Notes under the pieces: generated by a model | Database searches by the model: none | Told to the model about the DNA's origin: nothing | What the model saw: only the letters and a program-made list of their open reading frames with translations | Shown here: piece by piece, positions 42,738 to 54,048 of the stretch | How the letters are laid out: each line of letters opens with the position of its first letter | Numbering within the stretch: the first letter of the stretch is position 1 | From: Euglena gracilis | Taxonomy: Eukaryota; Euglenida; Euglenophyceae; Euglenales | NCBI GenBank assembly: GCA_039621445.1 | Contig: CP154954.1 | Location: forward strand, 5,557,919 to 5,621,918 | Direction of reading: 5' to 3' | Length of the DNA stretch: 64,000 bases | Translations under genes and position numbers: made by a program

Positions 42738-43732
42738 GCTCTAAGGTGAGCCATAAGGCCCTGTCCAAGGCTCTACAGTGAGCCCAATGGGAAGGCAAAG
42801 TGCTGTTTTTAAAATTCAAAAAACCGAATTTGCACGTCCGTGTGGGTGTGAGTGCACGCACACACGCATGAGCGTGTAAAGGAGAGAATGTACAAATGCA
42901 AGAATTGGCAAGGAGAATGGAAATTGGAGAAAAAGGCCCCGCAAGGGGGCCGGGGCACCTCAGCATATTCGCCGCCGCATTGCTGTTGTACTCGCCCCAC
43001 TGCGCTTATATTTGCACACCGCATTTATATTTGTACTTGTACTCGCCACACTGCGCCTATATTTGCCGTCCTCTCCTCTTCGCTCCCGGTGTTGTAGGTT
43101 TGGAGATTGATTCTTTGAGATGATGGGTTACATTGTGTTTGGGTGTTCTTGGTCACATAATGAGCCCCCCTTCGGTTTGGACAAAAATCCCCCCGGCCCG
43201 AGGAGGCGGGGGGGGCCCTTGAATTTTTAAAAATCCCCCGGCCCGAGGAGGGGGGGGGGGCGCGTTTGATTTTTGGACAAAAATCCCCCCGGCCCGAGGA
43301 GGGGGGGGGGGGCGCTTGAATTTTTTAAAATCCCCCCGGCCCGAGGAGGGGGGGGGCTCGATTTTTTGACAAAAATCCCCCCGGCCCGAGTGGGGGGGGG
43401 GGTGCCAACCGAATTTTTACCAAAATCCCCCGACCCGTTGGAAAGGGGGGGGGCAGATCTTGGTGAAGACCCTCATTCCACCCGTGAGAAGCGGGGGGGG
43501 GGGGGCAGCCAAATAACCATTGGTTGGTGAACCGAATCTTTCCCAAGGGTGCGAAGGCACTTGAAAGCCATAGTCCCTGAATTTTGTTTCCCGTTTGGTT
43601 GGTTCAAGGGAATATGTGCGGGACATAGGCTTTGGGTGAAGGAGTGCCGATTGGAGGAGTTCCCCCCTCTTTGTTGAGGAAGGGGGGGGGGGGCGAATTT
43701 TTGGTGTCCGACTAAGGTCGCAAGGGAGGGGG
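42738..43732 (+). other. B1 3' untranslated region with G-rich tandem array and polypurine tract
   Basis: No gene. 43180-43450 is a tandem array of units of about 50 bp built on a CCCCCCGGCCCGAGGAGG core with runs of 8-12 G, followed by further G runs at 43492 and 43683. The purine tract AAGGGAGGGGG (43722-43732) directly precedes LTR2. The same layout occurs in B2. Confidence 0.8.
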
Positions 43733-44541
43733 TGTCGGCCGCCGGCTTGCGCCGGCAGCCAAAAATTGCCAGAAAGCGCAAATTTCAAAGTCGCGGGTAA
43801 CAGCCAACCAGTTAAAAAAACCCGCGACTTAAATTGGAAGCGGGTCAAATTTCAAAGACCTTTCAAATTCTTTTTGTTCACAGAACTTGAGGGGTTTTCC
43901 CCATCATTTGGCAAAGAGGAAATACATTGAATTGGATTTGATCAATCACATTGTTGAATTGGAATTGGCAGTTACATTGTTGGTCATTGCATTGTTGGTG
44001 GAGTCATTGAAGGCAATTTGGTATTGAAATCAAGAAGGAGAACCTACAACACCACCCTCACCGCCACTTCTATTCCCTATACCCCTCTTCCTTGCCCCAG
44101 GTTGTTTTTTTCATCACATTCAGTCATTCTCACAGATTTCCAACAGTTTGATTGCTTCTCCAGTGGGTTGGGATTCATTTCAGCTTCAGTGGGTTGGTTT
44201 GTGGGTTGGTTTGTGCATGAGAGTGTGAGAGAGAGAAAGAGAGAAAAGTTCGATTTCATTGCAAATGGCAGATTTTTCGGTGTTCACCAAATTTTCAGAA
44301 AACATTAAAAAAACGATCCTACGCACCGGCTGGGGTAGGGGAAAACACCTGGGTGAAAAAAAGGGAGTTGGCCTGAGCCCACCAACCCCCAGAAAAAGCG
44401 CAGGCCCCGCCCCGGAAACACCCACCCCCCGGCTGTCGGTGGTTATCCACGACGGCGAGGACCCCCCCGGGCCCTCGGCCCACCGGGACTCGCCGGTCGC
44501 GGGGGCGACCGGCGGCGCAGCGGGGGTGGGGCCGGCGAACA
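43733..44541 (+). repeat. Family-B LTR2 (central)
   Basis: 809 bp, shared between the two tandem copies. It lacks about 20 bp present in LTR1 and LTR3 near 44236 and has lost one arm of the outer inverted repeat. The inner 11-bp inverted repeat is intact, but its loop reads CCAAC in place of CCAAT. Confidence 0.9.
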
Positions 44542-44559
44542 TGGTAGCAGAGGTTGGCT
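44542..44559 (+). promoter_or_regulatory. Primer-binding site of B2
   Basis: TGGTAGCAGAGGTTGGCT immediately after LTR2, identical to the B1 site. Confidence 0.8.
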
Positions 44560-44587
44560 CACTGACTTCGTCACTTTTTCAGATTCG

Positions 44588-47080
44588 GTGAACGTCGTTG
44601 CAGAGATTTGTTCCGCTGCCTCTGCCAGCAGAATCAGTGCAAAGTTTTCAGATTCGGCTGAAATCACAAGCAAAGGTTGTTTCACTGACCCAGTCAGTGA
44701 AAATTTTTCAGAGACGGTCGACACGGTCACAGAGATTTGTTCTGGTGGCTGTGCCAGCAGAATGGTACACGAGGTCAATTTCATCAACCCTGTGGTCTGT
44801 GAATTTTCAGAAGAATCTGCAGAAATCTGCTCGTTTCCCAGTCAATCTGTCCGAATTTCAGATTGTGATGAAAATTTTCTGGGATCTGTGGCAGAAAGCT
44901 GTTTTCAGAACGAAAAGGAAACTGAATTTTCTGCAGCCCAGTTTTCAGAACCTGTGGCATCATTGCAAATCATGATGGAATCTGTGGCAGAAAACAATTT
45001 TCAGGCTGCAGAAACTTTATCGTCTTCAGAATTTTCAGAAACGACACAGGAATCAGAATCTGATTCTGATTCGGAGAGGGGGTTAATAACATGCATCAGG
45101 CCTGTCACGGTGGCAGGGCCAGAAAATTTACAGCTGATTCCACTGCATGGCAGTGACGACGAATCAGACCCCCCAGCTTACAAAAGCGAATCAGAGGAAG
45201 AAAAAGGAGCTGAAAACGCCATAATTCAGGAAATGGTTATACAGAGAATGAAAGCTGCTGGCATGTGGCCAGTAAATTTTTCAGGTTTTCAGCAAATTTC
45301 TGTGTCATCAGGAGACAGCAGCCCAGGGCCAGAACAAAAAATTTTGTGTTTAACAGCCCAGCCAGAACCATTGCTGTTAACACAGAGTTCAGAACCGCAG
45401 TCAGCACAGCCAGCTGCAGCCCAGCTGCAGGTTTTTCAGCCAGCCCAGCAGTTTTCGGCTGGGTCATCTGTTTCAGCAATCATGGGGCCAGCCCAGATGA
45501 CTTCACAGGTTTTTCAGCCAGCCCAGCAGTTTTCGGCTGGGTCATCTGTTTCAGCAATCATGGGGCCAGCCCAGACGACTTCACAAGTTTTTCACCCAGC
45601 CCAGCAGTTTTCGGCTGGGTCATCTGTTTCAGCAATCATGGGGCCAGCCCAGACGACTTCACAAGTTTTTCAGCCAGCCCAGCAGTTTTCGGCTGAGTCA
45701 TCTGTTCCAGCAATCATGGGACCAGCCCAGATGCATGGGCAGGTTTTTCAGCCAGCGTTAACAGTGTCTTCAAACACAGGCCCAGCCCAGATTTTTCAGC
45801 CAATTCAGCCAGATTTTCCACAGACCCAGCCAATAAATTTACAGCCAAACACCAGTTTTTCTGCAGAAACTGGGTCCGAAAATGCTGAAAATCAGCATGA
45901 TGTGGAAATGGAATCGGGCTATGGCCAATCTGACGATGATTGGAACAACTGGGGTGAAGAAATCAGTTGCAAAATTGAATGTTTACATGGCAGACTTTTG
46001 GTGCAGGAAGGAAAAAATCCTGAAAAAACGGCTGAAAATCTGGTGGGGGAGGCAGAAAACAGGCTAAATCAGGCATTGGCCATGTCACAGGGGCAGACAT
46101 TGAATCTGGTCAATGAGGCATTGGGCATGCATGATGGGCGAATGGCTGATCACATTGCCATGGTGAAACGTGAAATTCAGGCTGAACTGAGTGCAACTGT
46201 AAACGACTTGCTTTTGCAGTTTCAGCAAAATGGTGAAATGGTGCAAAATCTGGCCCAATGCCAAAGGCATTTGTTGAGTGTGGAAATGGAACGGCAGTTT
46301 GCTGAAAAAGTGAAGAAAGTGGAGGATGGAGTTAACTCGTTTTTTGAGGCCCAGGTTGAGGGGTTGAGAAAAAATGAGAGGGATTTTTCTCAGAAACTGT
46401 CGATTTTGGAAAAATCTGTGGGGGAGATGCACGTGGTGGTGAAACAAGTGGGGGAGAAGGAAAAACAGCAGGAAATTGCTGTTAATCAGGTCAAATCTGC
46501 AGTCGGTGAGCTAAGCTCTGGTCTGGAGGGACGCTTTGGGATCATTTTTCAGCAATGCAAAGGTTTGGGGGAGACTGAGTGTGCCAAATTTCAGGCGCAG
46601 GCTGAGAAATTGAAGGAATTTTCACAGTCCCTGGAGCGAGAGAGCAAAGCTCTGAATGATCGTTTGGGGAGGTTGGAGAATTTTCTGGGTCGGAAAGATT
46701 TTCCCATTGAGAAAGTCTGTGACCTGATTAACAAGAGTGAGGAAACAATTCGGTTGGAGGTGCAAAGGGAGTTGGGGCTGCAAACGAGAAAGAATTTGGA
46801 GGTCATTATCAGTGAAATGTTGCAGGAAAGGTTGAGGCTGAGTGAAAGGGAGGGGCAGTTTGAGAAAGTTCGGGCTGAAATGGAAAATTCGATGAAACAG
46901 CAGGTTGGAGTTTTACTGCAACAGCAGTCCAGTGAACTTTTTAAAGAACAGCAGGAGCGGAAAAAATTGCAACAAAAGCTGGATTTATTTCAGGCTGAGT
47001 TTTTGGTGATGAAAAATCAGCAAGCTGAATCTGCCAAATCTGCGACAGTGGATCTGACAAAGGAAACGAGAGAAAAATAA
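44588..47080 (+). CDS. B2 gag N-terminal half: Ser/Phe-rich, PAQ repeats, coiled coil
   Basis: 830 codons; the first codon is GTG and no ATG lies close to it, so initiation is uncertain. Residues 1-210 are acidic and Ser/Phe-rich. Residues 282-385 hold four 26-residue repeats (DNA period 78 bp at 45431, 45509, 45587, 45665). From about 430 to 800 the sequence is Glu/Gln/Leu-rich and looks coiled-coil (REIQAELSATVNDLLLQF, LRLSEREGQFEKVRAEMEN). It ends at TAA 47078-47080, where B1 has a Ser codon, so the stop looks private to this copy. The gag core follows in phase. Confidence 0.75.
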   Translation: MNVVAEICSAASASRISAKFSDSAEITSKGCFTDPVSENFSETVDTVTEICSGGCASRMVHEVNFINPVVCEFSEESAEICSFPSQSVRISDCDENFLGSVAESCFQNEKETEFSAAQFSEPVASLQIMMESVAENNFQAAETLSSSEFSETTQESESDSDSERGLITCIRPVTVAGPENLQLIPLHGSDDESDPPAYKSESEEEKGAENAIIQEMVIQRMKAAGMWPVNFSGFQQISVSSGDSSPGPEQKILCLTAQPEPLLLTQSSEPQSAQPAAAQLQVFQPAQQFSAGSSVSAIMGPAQMTSQVFQPAQQFSAGSSVSAIMGPAQTTSQVFHPAQQFSAGSSVSAIMGPAQTTSQVFQPAQQFSAESSVPAIMGPAQMHGQVFQPALTVSSNTGPAQIFQPIQPDFPQTQPINLQPNTSFSAETGSENAENQHDVEMESGYGQSDDDWNNWGEEISCKIECLHGRLLVQEGKNPEKTAENLVGEAENRLNQALAMSQGQTLNLVNEALGMHDGRMADHIAMVKREIQAELSATVNDLLLQFQQNGEMVQNLAQCQRHLLSVEMERQFAEKVKKVEDGVNSFFEAQVEGLRKNERDFSQKLSILEKSVGEMHVVVKQVGEKEKQQEIAVNQVKSAVGELSSGLEGRFGIIFQQCKGLGETECAKFQAQAEKLKEFSQSLERESKALNDRLGRLENFLGRKDFPIEKVCDLINKSEETIRLEVQRELGLQTRKNLEVIISEMLQERLRLSEREGQFEKVRAEMENSMKQQVGVLLQQQSSELFKEQQERKKLQQKLDLFQAEFLVMKNQQAESAKSATVDLTKETREK

Positions 47081-48580
47081 GCTGGAAACCCAGAAATCGA
47101 GGAGTTTGATCTTTTTGGTTACAACGATTTACCTGTGATCGAGAAAAATCCGGTTGAAATTGAAGGCTATGAATACGCTGAACCAGGGTCACATGCGACA
47201 CATGTCAGACAGGTTTGTGCACGACCTGTGGGGGCAGTGCCTGCAGGTGCAGGGCTGGTTTCATCAAATGCAGTGGCAACGCATCAATTGATGAAAAACC
47301 TGGTAGCTCCAAATTTTTCTGGACAGCCAAAAGACTGGTCGTCCTTTGTGCGGGATTGGGATCAATATTTCAGGACGTTGGTTATTTTGCAAAATGGACA
47401 TGTGTCTGATTCACTCAAGCTTCAGCTTTTTGCAATGACGCTGGACGACACAAATCAAAAGGAATTGCAATTCCGACTGGAATTGAACGGAAAAACATCT
47501 TTCGAGGAGGAATTTGACAGGCTTGAAGGGAAATATGCTGGAACTCAATCCGAGTGTGCCAGAAAAAAATGGTATGATGTGAACCTCGTGAACCAAGGGA
47601 AAATTACCGTACAGGAATGGCGAGATTTTGTCATAAATTTCAGAATAGCCTGGAGACAGGTGAAAAGCGCCACTGACGATGAGGCAGAAAGACTGGTCAA
47701 GGGAAAACTGCCAAATTTCATTTTGCATTGGGTCGCCGATGAGGAGGAAAGGAAATCAACGTGTGGACCGAAAGTCAAAATGTACCCTGGAGTGCCTGCA
47801 ACCGAGGAAAACATTATTTGTGCTGTGGAACGTGTCACTGGGGAAAAGCCCTGCAAGGTTTCGAAAGTTTCACCGCTGGAGTTCGAAGTCTTTTTGCCCA
47901 ACACTACGATTTGCGACAAACTGAAAGAGGTCAGTGGGAAACCAATCACAGGCACGGATAAAAGGATCAAAATTGTGGAGGAACAGCCAAAAATGGGAGT
48001 TGAAGAAATTTTCCGTTTTGTTGAGCGAAAATTGTCATCCAGGGATTCTCAAGACATGATACACAGTTCCAGGGAGCCAAATGCATTTGGAAACCGGAGG
48101 GCCAGGTCTGCTAAGGCAGATCGGGCCAAGGGGTCCAGGACACCCTCCCCAACACGGTCAGCAAAGGGGGGCGAAACGGTGGCAAAACCGTCCGTTGGAA
48201 AATCAGATTCACAGGTGGCAGCTCCTGCGACCAATGCAAACGTGAACCCCCCGTGCAAAATCTAGTGGCAGTGGTTCAATCACAGTCATTACCACCCCCC
48301 CCAGCAATCGCAATCTCAATTTGGCAATGGGGGGGGATGGAGAAACGATTCTGGGTGGAATTCCAATGCCAATGCCAATTTTCAGGGAAATCAGTGGTGG
48401 CACTCAAATCAACAGAATTTTGATTCACAGTCTGGTGGTGGCAAAGGCAAAGGCAAAGGAAAGGGCAAAGGAAACAATTCTTGGGGGAAAGGAAACAATG
48501 GAAATGACTGGTCTAGGGGAAAGGGCCAGGATGGTGGAAAAGGCAAAGGCAAAGGAAGGGGGAAAGGAAACCGTTGCTAG
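47081..48580 (+). pseudogene. B2 gag core
   Basis: Same Gag core as B1, in frame with 44588-47080. A loss of one C in the run at 48247 and a gain of one C in the run at 48295 shift a short window, exposing a TAG at 48263-48265. Beyond the window the frame is restored through the GKGKGKG tail to TAG 48578-48580. Pol continues in phase. Confidence 0.8.
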
Positions 48581-51500
48581 GATAGCCGGGGTGGACCGTT
48601 GGGGGCGGGAGCCGCCCCGGGCTCGCATACCCAGCCCCACACAAAGACATACGCAAATCCCAGGTGGCATGAGAAATCTCGTGCGAGTGAAAACACGATG
48701 AAAAATCTGCCATCCCAGGAGATCGCTGCGCAAGGTGTGTCCAGTGTGTCGGGTGCGTGTGTGCGTGACGTGCAAATCTGTGATTCAGCCCAAATCTGTA
48801 AAAAACCAGACCTCATAAGAGGTCGTGCACAGCCTTCCGTAAAGAAAAGAGCTTTAGACCTTTTTTGCGGTAAAGGCTCGGTTGGGGATTGCCTGAGAGA
48901 GCAGGGGTTTAAGGTTGTGTCAGTGGACATAAACCCCAGATTTAACCCAACCCACTGTGCAAATATTTTGGAGTGGAGATATTGGAGGTACCCCCCCGGA
49001 TATTTTCAGATCATCGCTGCGGGGGTGCCCTGTACAGAATATAGCTTGGCCAAAACATTGGGAGTCAGAAATTTGGAGGGGGCAGATCGGCTGGTCAAAA
49101 AAACTTTGGAGATTGTCGAATATTTCAAGCCAAAATTGTGGTGGATTGAAAATCCCCGTCATGGACTTTTGCGGAAAAGACCCTGTGTTCAAAATCTGAC
49201 TTTTGTCGATGTTGACTATTGTCAGTTTTCAGATTGGGGATATCAAAAGCCCACCCGAATCTGGGGGAGCGAAAATCTGAGCAAGCTACAAAACAAACTT
49301 TGTGATGGCCAGACCTGCCCGAATTTGATTCCTGGGGGGAGGAGTCACCGAGAAAAGTTGGGAGGATATGGAATGACAGTTGGCACCCAGAAAAAATGGA
49401 GGATGCCCAAACAACTGGTGGAGTATTTGTTAACCGTGTTGGAACGAAAAAGCGGATATCGTAGGGAGGATTATGCTGTTAGGAAAGTTTGTATGGAGGA
49501 AATTGAGAAGGAATTTCGGGTTAAGGCGGAACGGGATTGTTTTGCAACCAGCCAAAATACCAGGTGTGAAAAGTTTTACGGGGAGGATGATGATGCCATG
49601 AAAAAGGATTGGGGGGCGGAGGAAACGTTGTGGATGAACCCCCCCTGGACTTTGTGGCCTGAGGTGGCTGAAAAATTGCAAAATTCCAATTGTCGGGCGA
49701 TTTGTATTTGCCCAGACTGGAATAGGAGGTGGGTGAAAAATCTGGTGGCTATGGCTGTCAAAAAGATTTATTTTCCCAAGGGGACAAAGTTGTTTGAGGC
49801 TGATGGGAGGATTTTGAGGGGTACCCGTTGGGGGGTGTGGGCCTTGTTGATCGATAGAAGGCAACCCTCCCAGGGGGGGGCAACCCCAGGGAAGAAAAAA
49901 TTGGTTCGGCTGAAAAAAAGAATGTTGAGGGGGACAAAAACTCGGGGAGGAGCAAAGAAACTCGGGGAGGACAGACAACTACTGGTGAAAACCCAGATTA
50001 GGTTGGCAAATGGGGAGGAAAAAACGGCCAGAATTTTGATTGACACGGGGGCGGAGGCAAACCTCATTCGACAAGGGTTGATAGGGGACCACCTAATGTA
50101 TCCTGCTAAGGACCCGTTAAGGTTTGAAACTGCCAATGGGCAAAATTTGGCGGGGGGGAGCAGATGTGCTAAGGTGAAAATGATCCTTCAACAAAATTGG
50201 AATGAGGAAAGGGAAATTGAGTGTGTGGAATATGAGGTTGAATTTTATGAGGCAAACATCAAAGTTGATGCCATTCTTTCTTATCCATGGTTGGCGGAGG
50301 CAAAACTGGGAATTTTTCCACACCACAAGGCGTTGGTGAAAGACAGCCCCGACCTGATTTTTTTGCGGGGTGTTGAAAGACGGAGGGGTCCGCAAAAATT
50401 CAGGGATGACACAAATTTTTCAGTGGACAATGTGACTGTGGCGGACGGGTCTTCGTTTGGGTTGCAAAAACTTGGTCTTTGTTTGCCATTGGAAGGGTTG
50501 GACCAGGAATTGCAATTTTTGAGTGATGAGGACCTGGGGGAGGTTGCCACAAATTTGGAGGGAAGTGACCCCCCAGTGCAAGTTATCAACCGAATGATAA
50601 TTGCAAGGGAGGGGGAGGACAAAAAAGAGGAGGAACGGGTAGTCAAGTTGAGGGAACAAGTTTTGGAAGATTACCGGGGGACGGTATTTCGGTCATCGCC
50701 ATTTCCAGACCCCCCCGAAAGAGGACAATATGGTTATGCATACATACCTTTGAAGGAGGGGGCAAAGCCAACCAGACAGAAGCCTTTTTTCATGCACGGT
50801 GAGCGGAAAGAGGCACTTGAAAAAATCACACAAGACTGGCTCGACAAAAAATACATTGAGCCAGCCACAGCCAAAAATTCTGAATGGCTGTCCCAGACTT
50901 TTCCAGTTCCAAAAAAATCCAACGATTTTCCTTGGAGGGGGGTGGTGGACCTCAGGGGCCCAAACAGCCAAACAAGGCGATGCAACTACCCCCTACCCAA
51001 AATTGAAGACATTTTGGTCAAACATGGTGCAAACCAAATGTTTTCGATCATCGATTTGAAGCAAGCTTTTCACCAACAACCTTTACACCCAGAAAGTCGA
51101 CCCATAACGTGTTGTTTTACCCCCAAAGGCATTTTTCAGTGGAGGGTGAACGTAATGGGTTTGACAAATGCCCCCCAGCAATTTCAGCAAATGATCGATG
51201 ACCGTTTGACACCAGTAAGGGATATCGCCACAGGGTACATAGACGACATACTGGTGGGGACAACGGTCGGGGAAGGGGAGGACCTGGTGGGGGCACACGA
51301 AAAAGATTTGAGGAGGGTGTTGGAGGTGCTCAAAACAGAACTTTTGGTGGCTGATGAATTCAAAGCCAAACTTTTTGTGGAGGAGGTTGAATTTTGTGGA
51401 CAAATTTTAGGAAACGGGACTAGGAGGCCTGCACCGGGTAAGTTACGAGCGATCGAAAAGTGGGAGGTTCCAAAAACAATTACGGCTTTGAGAGCCTTTT

Positions 51501-51760
51501 TGGGATTCACAAATTATTACAATGCATACATTCACATGTATGCGGAAGTAGCTGCCCGGTTGCAAGACAAATTGAAAGTCCCCAGGGAGGTGGGAAAGAA
51601 AGGAAGTCGAAAACCTGTGGAATTTGATGGGGAGGATTTAAAAGCTTTTGAGGAGCTGAAAAAAAGGTTGTGTTCGGGCCTAATGTTGCAACGGGTAGAC
51701 CCAGATAAACCCTTTGTGCTAAGGGTTGATGCCAGTGGGTACGCCGTGGGGCAACGTTAG
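48581..51760 (+). CDS. B2 pol part 1: C5-MTase-like, adenine-MTase-like, protease, RT, partial RNase H
   Basis: The longest uninterrupted copy of the module chain (1053 codons from 48599). C5-MTase-like residues are 86-275, with DLFCGKGSVGD, AGVPCTEYS (Cys145) and WWIENPRH. Adenine-MTase-like residues are 308-420, with RDCFATSQN and LWMNPPW (347-350). Protease LIDTGAEANLI is at 481. RT has IDLKQAFHQQPL and YIDDILVG (880-883). RNase H begins with RVDASGYAVG. A one-base loss at about 51749 shifts the frame there. All motifs expected for each module up to that point are present. Confidence 0.9.
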   Translation, partial: DSRGGPLGAGAAPGSHTQPHTKTYANPRWHEKSRASENTMKNLPSQEIAAQGVSSVSGACVRDVQICDSAQICKKPDLIRGRAQPSVKKRALDLFCGKGSVGDCLREQGFKVVSVDINPRFNPTHCANILEWRYWRYPPGYFQIIAAGVPCTEYSLAKTLGVRNLEGADRLVKKTLEIVEYFKPKLWWIENPRHGLLRKRPCVQNLTFVDVDYCQFSDWGYQKPTRIWGSENLSKLQNKLCDGQTCPNLIPGGRSHREKLGGYGMTVGTQKKWRMPKQLVEYLLTVLERKSGYRREDYAVRKVCMEEIEKEFRVKAERDCFATSQNTRCEKFYGEDDDAMKKDWGAEETLWMNPPWTLWPEVAEKLQNSNCRAICICPDWNRRWVKNLVAMAVKKIYFPKGTKLFEADGRILRGTRWGVWALLIDRRQPSQGGATPGKKKLVRLKKRMLRGTKTRGGAKKLGEDRQLLVKTQIRLANGEEKTARILIDTGAEANLIRQGLIGDHLMYPAKDPLRFETANGQNLAGGSRCAKVKMILQQNWNEEREIECVEYEVEFYEANIKVDAILSYPWLAEAKLGIFPHHKALVKDSPDLIFLRGVERRRGPQKFRDDTNFSVDNVTVADGSSFGLQKLGLCLPLEGLDQELQFLSDEDLGEVATNLEGSDPPVQVINRMIIAREGEDKKEEERVVKLREQVLEDYRGTVFRSSPFPDPPERGQYGYAYIPLKEGAKPTRQKPFFMHGERKEALEKITQDWLDKKYIEPATAKNSEWLSQTFPVPKKSNDFPWRGVVDLRGPNSQTRRCNYPLPKIEDILVKHGANQMFSIIDLKQAFHQQPLHPESRPITCCFTPKGIFQWRVNVMGLTNAPQQFQQMIDDRLTPVRDIATGYIDDILVGTTVGEGEDLVGAHEKDLRRVLEVLKTELLVADEFKAKLFVEEVEFCGQILGNGTRRPAPGKLRAIEKWEVPKTITALRAFLGFTNYYNAYIHMYAEVAARLQDKLKVPREVGKKGSRKPVEFDGEDLKAFEELKKRLCSGLMLQRVDPDKPFVLRVDASGYAVGQR

Positions 51761-51765
51761 AGCAA

Positions 51766-53556
51766 ATGAAGGAGGGGGGAGGAAGACCCACAGCCCAGGA
51801 TGTGATTGAGAAAAAAACTGTGCCAGTGGCTTTTATGTCTCGAAAATTGACCGAGGGGCAAAGAAAATGGACCCCCAGGGAGTTGGAGACGTACGCCATA
51901 ATTTTGGCACTACAAAAATGGGAGAGTTGGATTGGATTGCAACCCGTTTTGGTTTTAACCGACCACCAAAGTTTGGAGTCTTGGACAAGGGAAGTCCTAG
52001 ACACCCCCAGTGGTCCGGTTGGGAGGAGGGCGAGATGGCATCAAATTTTCTCCAAGTATGCATTGACGGTGGGATATATCCCGGGTAAAGAAAATACCAT
52101 AGCGGATATCCTTAGTCGGTGGGCATACCCAGCTTCACAGGCCCTAAGGGATATAAGTAAGCACGGGTCAGCCGAAGACAAGGATGAAATGGAAAATTTT
52201 ATCCGGGAGGAAAAAGAAGAGGAAAAACAGTGTTTGGAGATAAGAATCAAAAACCAGCCCAATTTACGTAATGCCTGGATACGGGGGGTGACAACCCGTA
52301 GTGGCAAAAACGTAACACCTGAGGAGGAAAAAGGAGAGTGCACAAGGAGGGGAACCGAGGGTGGGGTAGACCCAGGAGGAAAAGACACCCCTGTGGACAC
52401 CCACTCACAAGGGCCCAGGAAAGAAAAGAAACGAGTTCATTTTTGGGATGAGAAAGTGGGGGGGGAGACGACCCCTGTCCCGGAGACGGCTGAAAGTTCG
52501 AGGGGGGACACTCGTATGGAAGTGGGGGACGCCCTGCCAAGTACGACCCCTAAGGATATTAAGCCCGTATGGGAGCGTGATTGGGGGGAAGCATATTCCC
52601 GATGCCCCACATGGAAAGAAAAATGGGTAGCTACCAAAGGCGATTCAATTTGGCCAAAGGGTTTCAAAGTGCTAAATGGCCAATTGTTTTTCGAGGAAAA
52701 GTTGTGTGTGCCTGAAAGTTTTCAACACTTGGTGATTCAAGAAATTCACGAGTTTTTGGGGCACGTTGGCCCTGAAAAAGTTTGGAAACACATGGCAATC
52801 CGTTTTGTTTGGGCTGATGAAAAGGCTGCAAAGCAACTCAACCAAAATTGCAGCAAAAATTGTTCCACATGCCAAGCGAGTGTGAGGGGGGAGAGTTTGA
52901 AAGGACCGATCGAGTCCACACCCATACCCCCTGCACTAATGACAAGTGTTGCCATCGATTTGTTTCGAATGCCAAGGGTTTTACACGATGGGGGGGAGTA
53001 CGACACCCTAGCCCTTTGTGTGGATAGGCATTCGGGTTGGATTGTGGGGGTTGCATGCAAGGACAAGGGATTAACCGGTGCCAAGTTGGCTAAGGAAATG
53101 GTGAAAAATCAGTGGAGGCCTTTTGGGGTTCCCTCGGTCATCTCAAGTGACCAAGGGAGCCATTTCACAAGCACTTGGTGGAAAAACATGTGTGCACTTT
53201 TGGGGATTAGGCAAGCGTATTCCCAAGCATACCACCACCAAGCAAACGGGAGGGTTGAGAGAGCCGGACAACAGGTAATGGAGGTGTTGAGAAAATTGTA
53301 CGTGGAGGAAAAAATTAATTGGGTTGAAGCTTTACCCCAAGTTTTGGACCGAATTCATGACGTAAAGGGGGAAAGCGGATTGAGCCCATATGAAATTGTG
53401 ACTGGAAGGGAAAGACCATTGGCAGGGGTACCCTACCAACCACCCAAAGAATGTGAGGATTCGGTGGAGTTTTTCCGAAGGATGCAAGACATTGATGGGA
53501 GGGTGGCTAGGATACTCAACAAAAAGCACGAGGAGGAGGTGGCAAGGATAAATTAG
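51766..53556 (+). pseudogene. B2 pol part 2: RNase H, integrase
   Basis: Continues the polyprotein after the frame shift. RNase H has LTDHQSLESW and IADILSRWAY. The integrase has HEFLGHVGPEK, NCSTCQ, AIDLF, SSDQGSHF and GRVERAGQQ. It stops at TAG 53554-53556 where B1 is open; the rest of the protein follows in the same frame. Confidence 0.85.
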
Positions 53557-54048
53557 GGGCGGTTAGGAAAGGAACCCCTAAAGGTGGGGACGACGGTTTG
53601 GTATAGGAGACCCGAGGGGTCGGGTGAGAAGCTTGACTCTAGGTGGGTGGGACCTGGGGTCGTGAAGGGTAGAGAAGGGGAACGGAGTTATGTAATTGAG
53701 ATGAAATCTGGGGTGGAGACGAAAGCTCATAGGAGTTTTTTGAAGAAGTATGGGGAACCCCAAGTGGAAGGTAAGGGGGTGCCTCTTTTTTATTATAAAC
53801 GAACCGAAAAAGAAGAAGAGGCATTACCTGATGAGTGGGAGGTGGAAAAAATTCTAAGGCACCGGAAAGGAAAAGATGGAAAATGGGAATTTTTGACCAA
53901 GTGGGTCGGATATGAGGACGGGGAGGAAACCTGGGAACCGGCAGGAAATTTCATTCACAGATTCAGTGGGGAGTTTGTGAAGTATTCCCGTGAGAAAAAA
54001 GTGAAAATGGACATAATGTCCGAACTTAAAATTGACGGTGGGCCATAG
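53557..54048 (+). pseudogene. B2 pol end: integrase C-terminus and chromodomain
   Basis: In frame with 51766-53556 across the TAG. GPY-like region TTVWYRRPEGSGEKLDSRW and chromodomain with WEVEKILRHRKGKDG and WVGYEDGEETWEP. Ends TAG at 54046-54048. Confidence 0.85.

Noticed and set aside
43180-43450. CRISPR-like regularly spaced repeats
   Set aside because: Units are contiguous, G-run variable and lie in a retrotransposon 3' region of a eukaryotic genome; there are no spacers or cas genes.
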